Positions 1-10,112 of a stretch of DNA of 64,000 nucleotides are shown here, in pieces (within the stretch, counting starts at the first letter, position 1; each line of letters begins with the position of its first letter). Origin of the DNA: Chondrus crispus (lineage: Eukaryota; Rhodophyta; Florideophyceae; Gigartinales; Gigartinaceae). The notes under the pieces were generated by a model. It had not been told where the DNA came from. It worked only from the letters and a program-made list of their open reading frames with translations, and ran no database searches. The DNA is taken from contig NW_005179028.1 of assembly GCF_000350225.1 (NCBI RefSeq), positions 152,578 through 216,577 of the forward strand, written 5' to 3'. Made by a program: the position numbers and the translations under genes.

Positions 1-2076
1 TTTGACACTAAACCTTCTTTCAACAAGGAGGCCTGATGCGCACAGGCAACGTGGGGCGCATGCTGCCGCAGTGCCTCCTTCAAATTCCCTTGCACAGGAA
101 CTTTCTTCATCATGTTTCAGCCTTGCAAACCGGCCAGTGGTGGCTAAGAAAATGCTGTCTCTGCGGTGGACAGTCGCTACAGGTTTGTGCCTAACCCGCC
201 GAGATCTAAAGACTGATCGGCGTGCCAATAACACGGCCCTCCAAGGGCAGGCGGCAGTGCCACAACCGCTGCCGTGGAGGGGAACATACACCCCTTGAAC
301 AAAGAATTTCTGAGGGTGCTGTACTATGCAATGTGCAGTGGGCGACGAAGAGCGCTCGCAAAAAACCCCTTTGCGATACTTCGAAGTAGTGTCCAAAATT
401 AGTGTTTTCACAAAACCATGATCCTTTGGCGATATACGCAGGTACTCTGCGCTATGCAGTTCGAGAAGGATGTGCGTGATGAAGAAGTCGCGTAGCCCCC
501 CGAAGCCAGAGGATCCGGGCGAGGGACGGCGAGCTTGGTGTATTCGGGGAGCAGTGCGGACGTGACGTTTTAAAGTCCGAAAGTTTCAACCGGATTGGCC
601 GCATAATGTGCTTACAGGATCTGCCTCAAACTCGATGAAGATGCTGTGAAGACGTGTTCCCAAAGTGTCCAGACTAGTGCGGCTACATCAGCAAATTGCG
701 GCTATCATCCGGCTAGAACGTTATCCCTATTAAAGACTTTTACAACCGACTTTGACAATTGCTACGAGACGCGATGAGAAAGGTACAATTCGTGAACGAA
801 GTTTACACGGACAAGGGCGTTGGATATTGAGAGGCACTTTTCTTATGCTGAATGTGACTGCAAGATTGCTTTGGGCATCGGGACAGGCAGGCCTTTTACG
901 GGTACTGCAACTGCACCGATTCGGGGGCAAGAGAGAAGTCACGACTCTTGGTTACAACTCCGGCGTCACAAAGGGCGATTATAGCGTTCGACACCCATTC
1001 TTGACAAGCAGGCCGCTTGCACATTTCCATGGTAGCTGGGCTTTTCGGAGGGGGCACGCTTTGCACACTTTGCGAAAGGCCTTGACGCTTTGCGTGGGTA
1101 TTGTTCCAACCAAAGTCTTGGATATGAATCTGGGGCAGGTGTGAGGCGTGGCATCTTCGTCTACGTATTTCATATTGGTCCGATTACCAGTGACTTCAAA
1201 GATGCGCCCTTGTTGTAGCTTCGGACTTATCTCTACGAACAGCGCTCTGTGTTCCCTCACGGTCTGATCTCTTCGGGGTTTTTCGATCACGTAGACTCGG
1301 CAACTATTGTCAGCGATGTCCTTCTTACTGCCGTCAAGAGTGCCATCAGAAGATGCCAATGCGGACTGCCGACCTGTACGTTGATGCGATGTTACGAGCG
1401 AAGCGGAACGCTCTTCGTCCATTTCACAAAATGCTTGATTGTTTAGTCGGGAAACCTGGGGTCGTTCACTTAGGGTCGTTCACCCAGGGACATTCTTTGG
1501 TTGTTTGGCCGTTGTTTGACCGTTGTTTGATGACTGACTTGAGCTTACAAGTTTGTCCCGGAGGGCTGGAGGTCTGTGGGATCTTGTGCAAAGGCTCGGC
1601 TTCCATTCAGAGATATTTGTTCATTTTTGTGTACAATGTGTATGCCCAGGAAGATGTGACGGGAAGTACACCCGTGAACAGGATTTAGTATAGCCCAGAC
1701 TATTTTACAGGAGCCTGAAAATGATGATGAAACCTGTCAGGGGGTGTCCTGTGCTTTCCCTGATGTTCAAATGATGCCATGCCCCCAACCCTGTCATATG
1801 AAGGGTGATCTCGAGAAAAGTGCGCGATACTGATAAACTACAGGCGGAAGGGCGGGGTGCTAATGAGATAGTGAGATGAAGAAGAGGCGCAACTAGGCGT
1901 ACATTAAAAGACCAACCTCGCTCGTGCGCGTGCGTCGTCGAGGTTTGAACAATGACAATCGTATCAATCAATTTGCACTAGATGGATCACGTTCAACTAT
2001 GAGTGACGGTTGCATTTTCGACAACTCATATGCAGACGTTTGAAGAGCCCATTTCGTTCTGTAGCCCTAATGAATG
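1..2076. other. gene-less left flank
   Basis: I see no convincing gene here. Several open frames of 60-150 codons exist on both strands, the longest on the minus strand at 979-1422. None has a domain I recognise or a clear coding composition. The stretch may hold old transposon remnants. Confidence 0.5.
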
Positions 2077-2982
2077 TCATTCCCTCAAGAGCATCTCCAG
2101 AGTCTCTGCAGCAGAAACTCTCAATGTTGGAGCAACGGCATTTCCGCCAAGAAACATGTCGGCCATAGCCCATGAAAGTTGCGGGTTCCTAACTTCCCCC
2201 ATCCAACGCCCGTCGATCGTTAAACTGACCTTGTCTCCATCCAATACTACCACAGCCTCCGATCCAACCTTCATCGTACCAACTCCGAGAAACATATCGG
2301 CAAACTTCTTAGTAGCTTTCTTACACTCAGACGGTTTACATCTTCCTTTCTTCACCGCCTTCGCTACGCGCGGCGCCAAACCCCGCTCAAATCCAGTGCG
2401 CATGTGCCTTCCACCGACCTCACGAACTACGACAAATCTAAATGTCCTCGTGAAAGATGAATTCACATCGCAAACGGAATCCCACAGAGCATCCGATGAT
2501 AGGATTTCTTCTCGCGAAAAGCCCTTCCAGTTCGACAAAGCATCACGTAACGCGGAGCGATCAGCGTACAAGCCGAGAGCATACACGCGAACTAAACCGC
2601 CCATCAGGCGCACACCCGTGCCATGCAATGTGCCAGCATCATTAAAGGTTATCGGGAATTGTACACCTGTTGCATTCTCAGTCTTGGTCAGCACTGACAA
2701 ACCGACCGGCTCATCATCCAAAATGGACGCCGATGGGGGGGATGTGGCTGCCTCTGCATGTGCTACCACAGCCACAGAAGATGCGAGCACAAGAGAAATA
2801 CCAGAGAGGTAGATGTGTGGGTTTCGTGTGTGGGTGTCCTGCGTCGATACTGCTTGAAAATTGCGAGAAGATGAAGCCGTTGCTACCTGTATTGATCGGA
2901 TTGAAGCATGGAGCCCCGAATTTTTTGACATCAAACGCCCGAGACGTGTCGCAGAAGAGAAGATGCGTACATTCATGCTCAA
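2077..2982 (-). CDS. chalcone-isomerase-fold protein, organelle-targeted
   Basis: A 301-residue protein of the chalcone isomerase-like superfamily, which includes flavonoid enzymes, plastid fatty-acid-binding proteins and fungal mitochondrial Aim18/Aim46. The domain covers about residues 95-300 and starts with the characteristic segment VQFPITFNDAGTLHGTGVRL, followed by a strand reading VRVYALGLYAD. The first 55 residues are rich in Ser, Arg and Ala with few acids, as in an organelle transit peptide. A single hydrophobic stretch (about residues 57-78) could be a membrane anchor. That layout resembles the mitochondrial inner-membrane Aim18 type more than a soluble plant enzyme. The reading frame is uninterrupted. 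It lies about 700 bp downstream of gamma-COP on the same strand. The fold assignment is fairly secure; catalytic activity and compartment are inferences. Confidence 0.8.
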   Translation of the reverse strand: MSMNVRIFSSATRLGRLMSKNSGLHASIRSIQVATASSSRNFQAVSTQDTHTRNPHIYLSGISLVLASSVAVVAHAEAATSPPSASILDDEPVGLSVLTKTENATGVQFPITFNDAGTLHGTGVRLMGGLVRVYALGLYADRSALRDALSNWKGFSREEILSSDALWDSVCDVNSSFTRTFRFVVVREVGGRHMRTGFERGLAPRVAKAVKKGRCKPSECKKATKKFADMFLGVGTMKVGSEAVVVLDGDKVSLTIDGRWMGEVRNPQLSWAMADMFLGGNAVAPTLRVSAAETLEMLLRE

Positions 2983-3685
2983 ATACTCCCGAATTGCGTG
3001 AAAGGTCGATGCCTAAGTGGTCCTCACGATCGACGGGGAATGCAGTTGCGAGAAACTCACACTGCACTGTACATTGCCGCCTTGATTGTGTGGGAAAAGT
3101 GGCACGAGCCCCAAAAAATGGCTGTTTTTTTCATGAATACCGCCGAGTAGACTTCAAGAAAGGGAGGGATGGCTGTCACCGTGAAGAAAGACGCCGATGA
3201 GGTAAAGGATCCTTCGTAGATGTCCTTCGAAGGGTACTGTGAAAGTCTTCGAGCCAATCAGCCATGTGCAGTTTGGATACAGACGGAAAATAGGAAGTAG
3301 CCTCGCTAGTGTTAATGTCCTTCTCACATCTGTTCATGCAATCGTCGACCAATGTCGGGACAGAGCCAGCGGAAGAAGTAAAACTCGGCAAGGCCGTCCC
3401 TTTTGCAGTGGTGAAGAGTTTCTTCTGCATCAACATGGAAACCGCGTGAGTAGTACACCTAAAGTTAGCGCTGTTTGAGGCTAAGGTTATCTTCATATGC
3501 TGCATATACTGAAAGGGATTGCAAAGCGTGCACAGCGCATCTGATATCTCCCATCGCCAGACAATCCTCGGCGCATTCGCTAAGTGAAAGCACTACCCAG
3601 TGAAGTTGGCCATCGTGAAAAAGCAAGCGAGAAGTGTCTGTGGACAAGCCATATTCTTTATCTTTCATTACATGGAGCGTTACCT
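2983..3685. other. intergenic stretch
   Basis: Between the chalcone-isomerase-fold gene and gamma-COP, both on the minus strand. Small open frames occur (3176-3505 and 3465-3668, minus) but have no recognisable domain. The stretch most likely holds the gamma-COP 3' region and the next gene's promoter. Confidence 0.4.
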
Positions 3686-6436
3686 CTATTCTGTGCCCGT
3701 GATTGAATTCGCCAGGACTTCGCTGATAGATAGGTCCTCACTTCTCAGAACAATCTCGAGATTCACACCATCCGACGCCACAGTGAATTTGGAGTGGAGC
3801 ATTACTTGAATACCGGGCATGAACACACCTGTCATCAGCAGGATGTGCCCTCTGGCGCGATCGTTGGCAACTTCAGTACCCTCGCATGGTGCCATGCCCA
3901 ACAATGCCATCATCCCCTTCACAGCAGATGCGACGTTATCGTGTTGCTCCAATAAAAAGCTATCAGCCACTTCATTGTCTGGACCAAGTGCCTCCCATGC
4001 AGCCTTGAACGAACCGGGTAATTCGGCTGGTTTCGCCATCAAGTTAGAGATTGTTAGTGGCAGGTCGTCCAGGCCATACTCATCCTCATATCCTTCCTCA
4101 TCTGGTTCTCCAGTTGATGGGTCAACGTCTTTCACGATAAATTTCATCGTGCATGCAAGGTCACCCAACGGGTATTCCCCATCATCTGTTCGTTCGATCG
4201 ACACGTAATTCCGGGCTGGCTCACCGTAAGCGAGACGTGCCGCAGGCACAATCGTCATTCCACCCAAGCCTGACGCCGCAGACGTATCCACTTGCACAAA
4301 GACGTTCTCAAGCAATTGGTCATTGAGAGTGTTCACACAGACGAACTCCAAAATCACATGACTTTCGTACAAGTGAACGATGACTTGGGCAGTGTACTCT
4401 GTTTCGGCTTCGGTAAGATCCTTGGGGGGACAAGACTTGAATGGCCTTCCAAGTGATGTAAAATCGGGAACTTTCAGAACTTCCGCAGCTAGGTCTGCGG
4501 GAGGTGTCGGGCGCCCCCTTTGAGCGCGGCCCAATGCGGATTGTCGATTCGTCGCGTCGCCTGTTTCCAAAGTCGGATGGCCTGCCGTTGACATCATCGC
4601 AGCCTTTGAGACTGAGCTGATATCAAAGGCCTGCTCAGAATTGCCCGATGCGACATAGAGCAGGAGTTCTGCCTCGAGATTCGCGATGGGGCACGGAAGG
4701 GACAGCATGTTTTTCGTCCCTTCCTGCATCTTTGACACTTCTTCAGGATTCCGAGATTCTCCGGTATGCTTTTGGTATGCCTCAAGTCCAAGGGACTTCG
4801 AGAAAAACGTCGCACGATCCCGCACTTCGTCGTCACTGTCCATCAAAGACTGGCGCAGTAGCACCGCAACGGATTTTCTTAGCGATTCGGAAGCACTACC
4901 AGCAGCGAAACTTGATAAGGCCGAGACTGCAGCAGCTCTGACTGTGGCGTTTTCTAATATGAGTCTGTTATAGATGTAGCGAATGTACTTCCCAGGTTCT
5001 GGCATCGAAGGCCCTTCCTTCCCAAGCAAATGTAAGATCCGGGTAGAGAGCTGGGTGTGCTCGCAATCTTCAATAAATTCGCAGAGGTGTGACAGACAGG
5101 TCTCTTTCGATTCCGGGATCTTGTCCATAAGTCCAAGGTATGCGTCGACAATTGCCCGTTTGAATTCGAACCCACCTTCTTCACGAAGTGCGTTCCCAAG
5201 GAAATTCATCAAAGCGTAGTACTTGCTAGGGTATTTGATACAAAGGGCGTGGATGGCGCTGACGACTTTGACCTTGAACTCATCTGCAATATCTGACAAG
5301 AATGTTTGGATTTGCTTGAGCAGTCTCTCAATAGAATTCTCTGATCCGGTGCGCAGCAAGGTAGTGATGGCGAGGGTGGCAATTGAGCGGTTGTGGTCCG
5401 CAATGAGGACCTCCATGTCGGCGTTACACGAGGTTACTGCCAATGGCATGGTCGAGGCAATCTGGTTGAGAGTTCTGATTGCAGCAAATCGCAAAGAGGG
5501 TTTGGGCTGGACGAGGAAGCGTTGCAGGATAGAGACAGCATGTTGCAGTTCAGTCGGTGTGACGTTGGGGAGATTTGCAATTGCGCGAGAGGCCTCGTAA
5601 ATGACAACGTCACTGCGGTGCTTGAGGCAGGCTTCCAAGAAGCCAAAGAATGGTCTTGGTTCTCCGTATGCATCTTGCACTTGCGATGGGGGTTCGTCAG
5701 CAATGATGCGTGCGACGTAGCGAATGAGCAAAACTGTAGCCATGGGTGAGCGAACACCCTGGCGGCACATCGACTGGACGAGCTTGGAAACGGCGAGACG
5801 ATCATGTTGCTTGATAAGATAAAGCAAGGCCAACGCGTGATATTGGACCATGGGAGATTTGTGATCCAAAGCCTGTGTGACCTCATTAACCCAACGACGC
5901 ACGACGTCGCCCTTATTGTGCATGATAAGCTGCTGGCCCGAGACCAAAGCAGCAGAGGCTACAACGGGATTGCGGTCGACGATCTCCTGTTTGAGATAAC
6001 GCTCGATTTGCTGAACCATCTGGGCGTCTGTGATTTTGCAAAGGACGCGAGTCGCGTTGGCGCGATACATGTCGACATCCGAATTGATATCCTTAGTAAG
6101 ACAATTAGTGACGATAATGACTTCCTCTGCTGTATGGGCGAGCTCCTTTATGGCGAGATAAACGAGACGGCGGAGGGAGGGCTCGTTTGCTTGGAAGAGC
6201 TTCGTGACGGAGAAAAAGACGTTGGTGGCTTCCTCTGAGGAGAGATGGTCACCTTGTCCAACGAGGTACAAAAGACGGATTAGGACTTGCTCGCAGCGGC
6301 GTGTATTCAATTGGAGATCGTTGAAAATACGGCATTCCTGAAGAACAGCTCCCTTCTCGATGCCATCAAACGGGGAAAGGATGAGATCCTCGTCCTTCAT
6401 TTTGGCGAGCGCTCGCTCGTCAGAAACCATCGCCAT
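3686..6436 (-). CDS. COPG: coatomer subunit gamma (gamma-COP)
   Basis: A 916-residue gamma-COP, the adaptin-like large subunit of the COPI coat that works with the other coatomer subunits in Golgi-to-ER and intra-Golgi transport. The N-terminus has the family-typical run with SPFDGIEKGAVLQECRIFND, followed by an alpha-solenoid of HEAT/armadillo repeats to about residue 550. A low-complexity hinge follows (about 590-650). The C-terminal appendage (about 660-915) contains the segments ending in PAELPGSFKAAWEALGPDNE and MALLGMAPCEGTEV. The length matches the family's usual 870-910. The frame is intronless. The first ATG is chosen because conservation starts within ten residues of it. The gene is divergent from the AP180/CALM gene across about 575 bp that must hold both promoters. 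Confidence 0.95.
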   Translation of the reverse strand: MAMVSDERALAKMKDEDLILSPFDGIEKGAVLQECRIFNDLQLNTRRCEQVLIRLLYLVGQGDHLSSEEATNVFFSVTKLFQANEPSLRRLVYLAIKELAHTAEEVIIVTNCLTKDINSDVDMYRANATRVLCKITDAQMVQQIERYLKQEIVDRNPVVASAALVSGQQLIMHNKGDVVRRWVNEVTQALDHKSPMVQYHALALLYLIKQHDRLAVSKLVQSMCRQGVRSPMATVLLIRYVARIIADEPPSQVQDAYGEPRPFFGFLEACLKHRSDVVIYEASRAIANLPNVTPTELQHAVSILQRFLVQPKPSLRFAAIRTLNQIASTMPLAVTSCNADMEVLIADHNRSIATLAITTLLRTGSENSIERLLKQIQTFLSDIADEFKVKVVSAIHALCIKYPSKYYALMNFLGNALREEGGFEFKRAIVDAYLGLMDKIPESKETCLSHLCEFIEDCEHTQLSTRILHLLGKEGPSMPEPGKYIRYIYNRLILENATVRAAAVSALSSFAAGSASESLRKSVAVLLRQSLMDSDDEVRDRATFFSKSLGLEAYQKHTGESRNPEEVSKMQEGTKNMLSLPCPIANLEAELLLYVASGNSEQAFDISSVSKAAMMSTAGHPTLETGDATNRQSALGRAQRGRPTPPADLAAEVLKVPDFTSLGRPFKSCPPKDLTEAETEYTAQVIVHLYESHVILEFVCVNTLNDQLLENVFVQVDTSAASGLGGMTIVPAARLAYGEPARNYVSIERTDDGEYPLGDLACTMKFIVKDVDPSTGEPDEEGYEDEYGLDDLPLTISNLMAKPAELPGSFKAAWEALGPDNEVADSFLLEQHDNVASAVKGMMALLGMAPCEGTEVANDRARGHILLMTGVFMPGIQVMLHSKFTVASDGVNLEIVLRSEDLSISEVLANSITGTE

Positions 6437-7012
6437 GGTGAGTAGCTGGGAGACCGCACGCGGATCGCGACTGCGGCTACACTAGTAGAAACGGCTAGCA
6501 CCGCAGGTCGGTTAGAAGACGTAACGGAGGTCTGGATGCCGTGACGGTGGAGGAGGAAGGGATCATTGTGGCCGCAACAAGCGTTGATTGAAAAGCTGGC
6601 TGACAGCGTGTTTCTCAAATTAATTACAACACCCTGAAAGAAATTAATGCATGCCGTATTACAGTGAAGTAGGAGGTGGATGGGACATGGGACACGGCAC
6701 AGACACGAAAGAGTGTGCCATCTGGTCGAAGACGTCTTCCACAGGCGCCCTTTTTGCCGGGTTTCAGTGCCTCCCGTTTTCTCCAGACGCTTCACCCCGT
6801 CCCGAAACGTTCTATGTAACCCTAGTTTTTCTCTCCTCCATTCTCCCTTACTTCTTAGCATACTCAATCTCAGCCGTTCCCTTCCCTTTTCTTCCCCTGT
6901 GTGGCCACCTATCCCCGGCCTCTTCCCCCACTCCGCTCCCCCACCCCCCCGCATTCACCTAACATCCGCGAGCAGCTCATCCTCCTCTTTCGCGTGAGAC
7001 ACCGTCACTACC
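6437..7012. promoter_or_regulatory. shared divergent promoter region, gamma-COP / AP180
   Basis: This 576-bp gap separates two genes transcribed away from each other, so it must contain both promoters. The half next to the + strand gene is strongly pyrimidine-rich (about 6820-6990, many CCTC/CTTCC runs). I see no clear TATA box near either start. A CT-rich initiator-type promoter is an inference. Confidence 0.45.
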
Positions 7013-9262
7013 ATGTCCTACGAGGACTACCGCTCCGGCCGCCCCGCCGGGGCTCCGATCCGCTCCACTTCATCCCGCTCCGCCTACGACTCGTTTGCCG
7101 CGGGCATGAATGCTCCACCACCCCGCCCATCCGCCCCTTCAATACAGGACAAACCAGGGCCTCGCACGTCATCATTTACCAACGCGACTCCCGAAGTCAC
7201 ACCCCCTGCACCCTCTCGCTCTTCCTCACTTCCTCTGTCTGCGCCATCGACCAGCGGCAGAGTGGAGAACCCTTACCTCACTAATGCCTACGCTTCGTCA
7301 AGGCCGGGGGGCTCTACCTCTCAGTACTCGGACGTCGGAGGGATGGACGCTTCCAATCAGTTTTACATGTCGTCGCGCCAGAAGGGAAACATGCAAGGAA
7401 AACTGAAAGACACCTTGAAGAGCACTATGGCTGCCGCCAAGCAAGATAACTGGAAGATCGTTTGTGTCAAGGCCACCAGTCATCACCTTGTCCCGCCAAA
7501 AGGCAAACACGTGCGTGTCATCATGGAGGGTTTGCGCTTTGGCGGTAGCATCTCAAACCGCGAGAGCCCAGTAGGGGGGATCTTCTACCACTTGCGAAAG
7601 CGACTGATGTTGAGCAATTGGGTGGTCGTCATCAAAGCCCTCACCATTTTCCATCACATCTTTCGGGATGGAAACGAAAAGTTTGTTGAGTATGTGGCCG
7701 TTACTTATCGCTCCATGTTTAAGATGGACTTTTTTGCTGATGGCAGTTCAGAAGGCTTTGCGCATTCTGGTTTTATCAGGACCTACGGCGCTTATATTGA
7801 ACAGTGGCTCACAATGAAGGCCGCAATCAACTTTCCACCCGGCAAATCCAAAGAAGACGATACTGCTCTTACCGGCCTCTATCGAAATGCCAGCATCGAG
7901 GACCTTTTAGCGGCTTTACCAGTAGTAATGGACACCGTTGACGCTTTGCTTGGCCTGCAGCTCCAAGGCCAGACCCGTCACTCACCAGTCGCCAACCCTG
8001 CTTTCACTATGATTCTGCGCGACATGACCATTTTCTGGATTACGCTGTCAGAAGGGTTAATACGCCTGCTTGATCTCTATTTTGAGCTTGATATCCCGAA
8101 AGCAGTGATTGCGTTAGATGTTTACAAGCGTTTCGTAGCCATGGTCTCGAATGCACAACCATTTTTTGAAAACGCTAGATCGCTTCCGTTGAGATGGCAG
8201 ATTCCTGAATTAGGCGCTATTTCGTTAGAACTGATGGACTCGATGCAGGAGTACATAGACAGGGGACCTCAGGTTCCTGAAGATCCTCAGTACTCAGACC
8301 AAGAAGAGTATGATGAGCCAGAACCGGAACCGGAACCTGAACCAGTGCCGGAGGACTACTATGAGCCAGAGCCCGTGTACTATTCCGAGGAAGAACCTGA
8401 ACAGTTGCCGCCACCGCGGCCCCGCGCACCACCTCCGGTCTCGTCTTCGTCGTCTGAGTCTGAGGCGAGCACTGAGGAATCTTCGTCGGAAGAGGAGGAA
8501 GATGACACGGATGTGCTACCAACCGCACCGAAGCCGGCTCCCACGCCGAAGCCCTTCGATCCTTTGGCCGACCTGTTAGGGATCGAAACTGGTGTTACCG
8601 CTAATGGACATGGCAACATGGCAACGGCGGCACAACCTGCAATGGCTCTTCAAGTGTACGGAGCTCAGGGAAACGTTCCTGGAATGTACCAGCCGGCAAC
8701 CCTTGAGCATACAGTGGATGATAGAGTCGCAAATGTGAAAGGGATTATGGCTGCTACAACACACGGTGGTGGGCAGCAACAGCGAAGCGGCTTTGGTGTA
8801 GATGGCACAAATATGCAAGTTGCAATGTACGGACAGCAACAGCCACAGAACCCTCACGCACAAGCACGGCAAGCGCAGCAACATTTGTACAATTCTGTTG
8901 CGATGCAACAGCAACAACAACAGATGATGGCGTACCAGTCCATGGCTGCATATCAGACAATGGCCAACCAACAGATGGCGAATCAGCAGATGGCCATGTA
9001 TCAGATGCAGCAGCAGAGCACAGCAAATGGTATGGGAGGCATGGCGCCCATGAATGGGATGCAGCGCATGGGTATGATGGGGGCTTACCAGCCTGTTCCA
9101 CAAGGAAATCAATCTGTACCCGTGATGCAGGCTGAGGGACAAGCAAGGCAAATGAAAGACTACAAAGTTCAGAAGGGCACAAAACCCACTCGTGTGAATG
9201 ATGATGACATGGCCTTCGGACCACTGCTCGATCAAATGAAAAAAACCAAAATCGGCAACTAG
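7013..9262 (+). CDS. AP180/CALM-type ANTH-domain clathrin assembly protein
   Basis: A 749-residue endocytic adaptor that links PtdIns(4,5)P2 membranes to clathrin. A Ser/Pro/Thr-rich leader of about 125 residues precedes the ANTH domain (about 128-420). The lipid-binding motif is complete at residues 153-166 (KATSHHLVPPKGKH), which fits K-A-T-x6-P-K-x-K-H. After the domain comes an acidic tract of Glu-Pro repeats and Ser/Glu runs (about 425-505). Next is a DPLADLLG segment that looks like a clathrin/AP-2 binding site, then a long Gln/Met-rich tail (about 600-710). The order ANTH, acidic region, DLL-type motif, Gln-rich tail is that of yeast Yap1801/1802 and animal AP180. The leader ahead of the ANTH domain is longer than usual. 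No intron is seen. Confidence 0.93.
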   Translation: MSYEDYRSGRPAGAPIRSTSSRSAYDSFAAGMNAPPPRPSAPSIQDKPGPRTSSFTNATPEVTPPAPSRSSSLPLSAPSTSGRVENPYLTNAYASSRPGGSTSQYSDVGGMDASNQFYMSSRQKGNMQGKLKDTLKSTMAAAKQDNWKIVCVKATSHHLVPPKGKHVRVIMEGLRFGGSISNRESPVGGIFYHLRKRLMLSNWVVVIKALTIFHHIFRDGNEKFVEYVAVTYRSMFKMDFFADGSSEGFAHSGFIRTYGAYIEQWLTMKAAINFPPGKSKEDDTALTGLYRNASIEDLLAALPVVMDTVDALLGLQLQGQTRHSPVANPAFTMILRDMTIFWITLSEGLIRLLDLYFELDIPKAVIALDVYKRFVAMVSNAQPFFENARSLPLRWQIPELGAISLELMDSMQEYIDRGPQVPEDPQYSDQEEYDEPEPEPEPEPVPEDYYEPEPVYYSEEEPEQLPPPRPRAPPPVSSSSSESEASTEESSSEEEEDDTDVLPTAPKPAPTPKPFDPLADLLGIETGVTANGHGNMATAAQPAMALQVYGAQGNVPGMYQPATLEHTVDDRVANVKGIMAATTHGGGQQQRSGFGVDGTNMQVAMYGQQQPQNPHAQARQAQQHLYNSVAMQQQQQQMMAYQSMAAYQTMANQQMANQQMAMYQMQQQSTANGMGGMAPMNGMQRMGMMGAYQPVPQGNQSVPVMQAEGQARQMKDYKVQKGTKPTRVNDDDMAFGPLLDQMKKTKIGN

Positions 9263-10112
9263 GTCGGTTCTGGTCGGGCTATGTCAACACTTGTAACTGG
9301 GCAGAACCGCGTGGGAATAACGATGGAGGCTTACTCGACTTGACGGATCCATACCAACCGTTGTCTAAGGTTATTTATGCAACACTGGATGTGAAAAGCG
9401 TATTGAATGGCATTGTCCAGCATGCGTTGCAGGAGAAGTTAAGGATTGCTCCCCATAACAAGTTCTTCACTTAATGTTAAAAATGTAAAGTAGTCGCATT
9501 TCAATATTGATGGAAGGGCAAAGCAACAGTACCTCGAAGGGTACACGCATATTACCCAGGGTACAGTATAAGGTGTCATTATCCACGCTGGAGTGGCAAA
9601 CTGTCGCATTGATGTGCGCATATCTCTTGAGGAATGGGGTACAGCTAAGGGCTGTTCACAGCCCTCACATGAGGAGCGGACTTCTCGAGGTACACTCTCA
9701 ATGTTTGCCCCAGTTGTTGAATTCGGCATCAGGTCGTAGAGGTTATTCGGTGTGACTTCACCTGCGAAGCCACGGGGAAATGTAAGACTTCAACTGGTGA
9801 AAGGCTAGACTTCTGACACGGTACTGAGTTCCGGGTGGGTCTTGTTTCAGATGGAACATGGTTCGTGAGCCATGTCACGCGTGCCACGGTTGGTATTGCT
9901 GCCATTGTCCACATCGATAGAAAACTACTAGAGGTGCCTCAAAACGATGGCGTCCGCAATTATCATAGTTTTTCAAGCCGACTGGCGTCAACCATCAGGC
10001 TTGCATCTTCTGACGTATGGGTGGTGTACAAATGCAGTGATAAAACATAGCTTGTTTGCTGTGTCCAGTATTCGCTATGTCAGTTGCTCCAACTCGAAAA
10101 TAAAAACATTCG
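9263..10112. other. intergenic region between convergent genes
   Basis: This region holds the 3' ends of the AP180/CALM gene (+) and the lipase gene (-), which converge here. Only short open frames without recognisable features are present. No repeat or RNA gene was seen. Confidence 0.45.

Noticed and set aside
979-1422. 147-codon minus-strand frame
   Set aside because: Looks mildly coding-like but has no recognisable domain and no conserved neighbour; not enough to call a gene.
2003-2812. 269-codon plus-strand frame
   Set aside because: Antisense shadow of the chalcone-isomerase-fold gene; no domain of its own.
8576-9235. 219-codon minus-strand frame rich in His/Leu/Cys
   Set aside because: Antisense of the Gln/Met-rich tail of the AP180 gene; composition is a by-product of CAG/ATG repeats.
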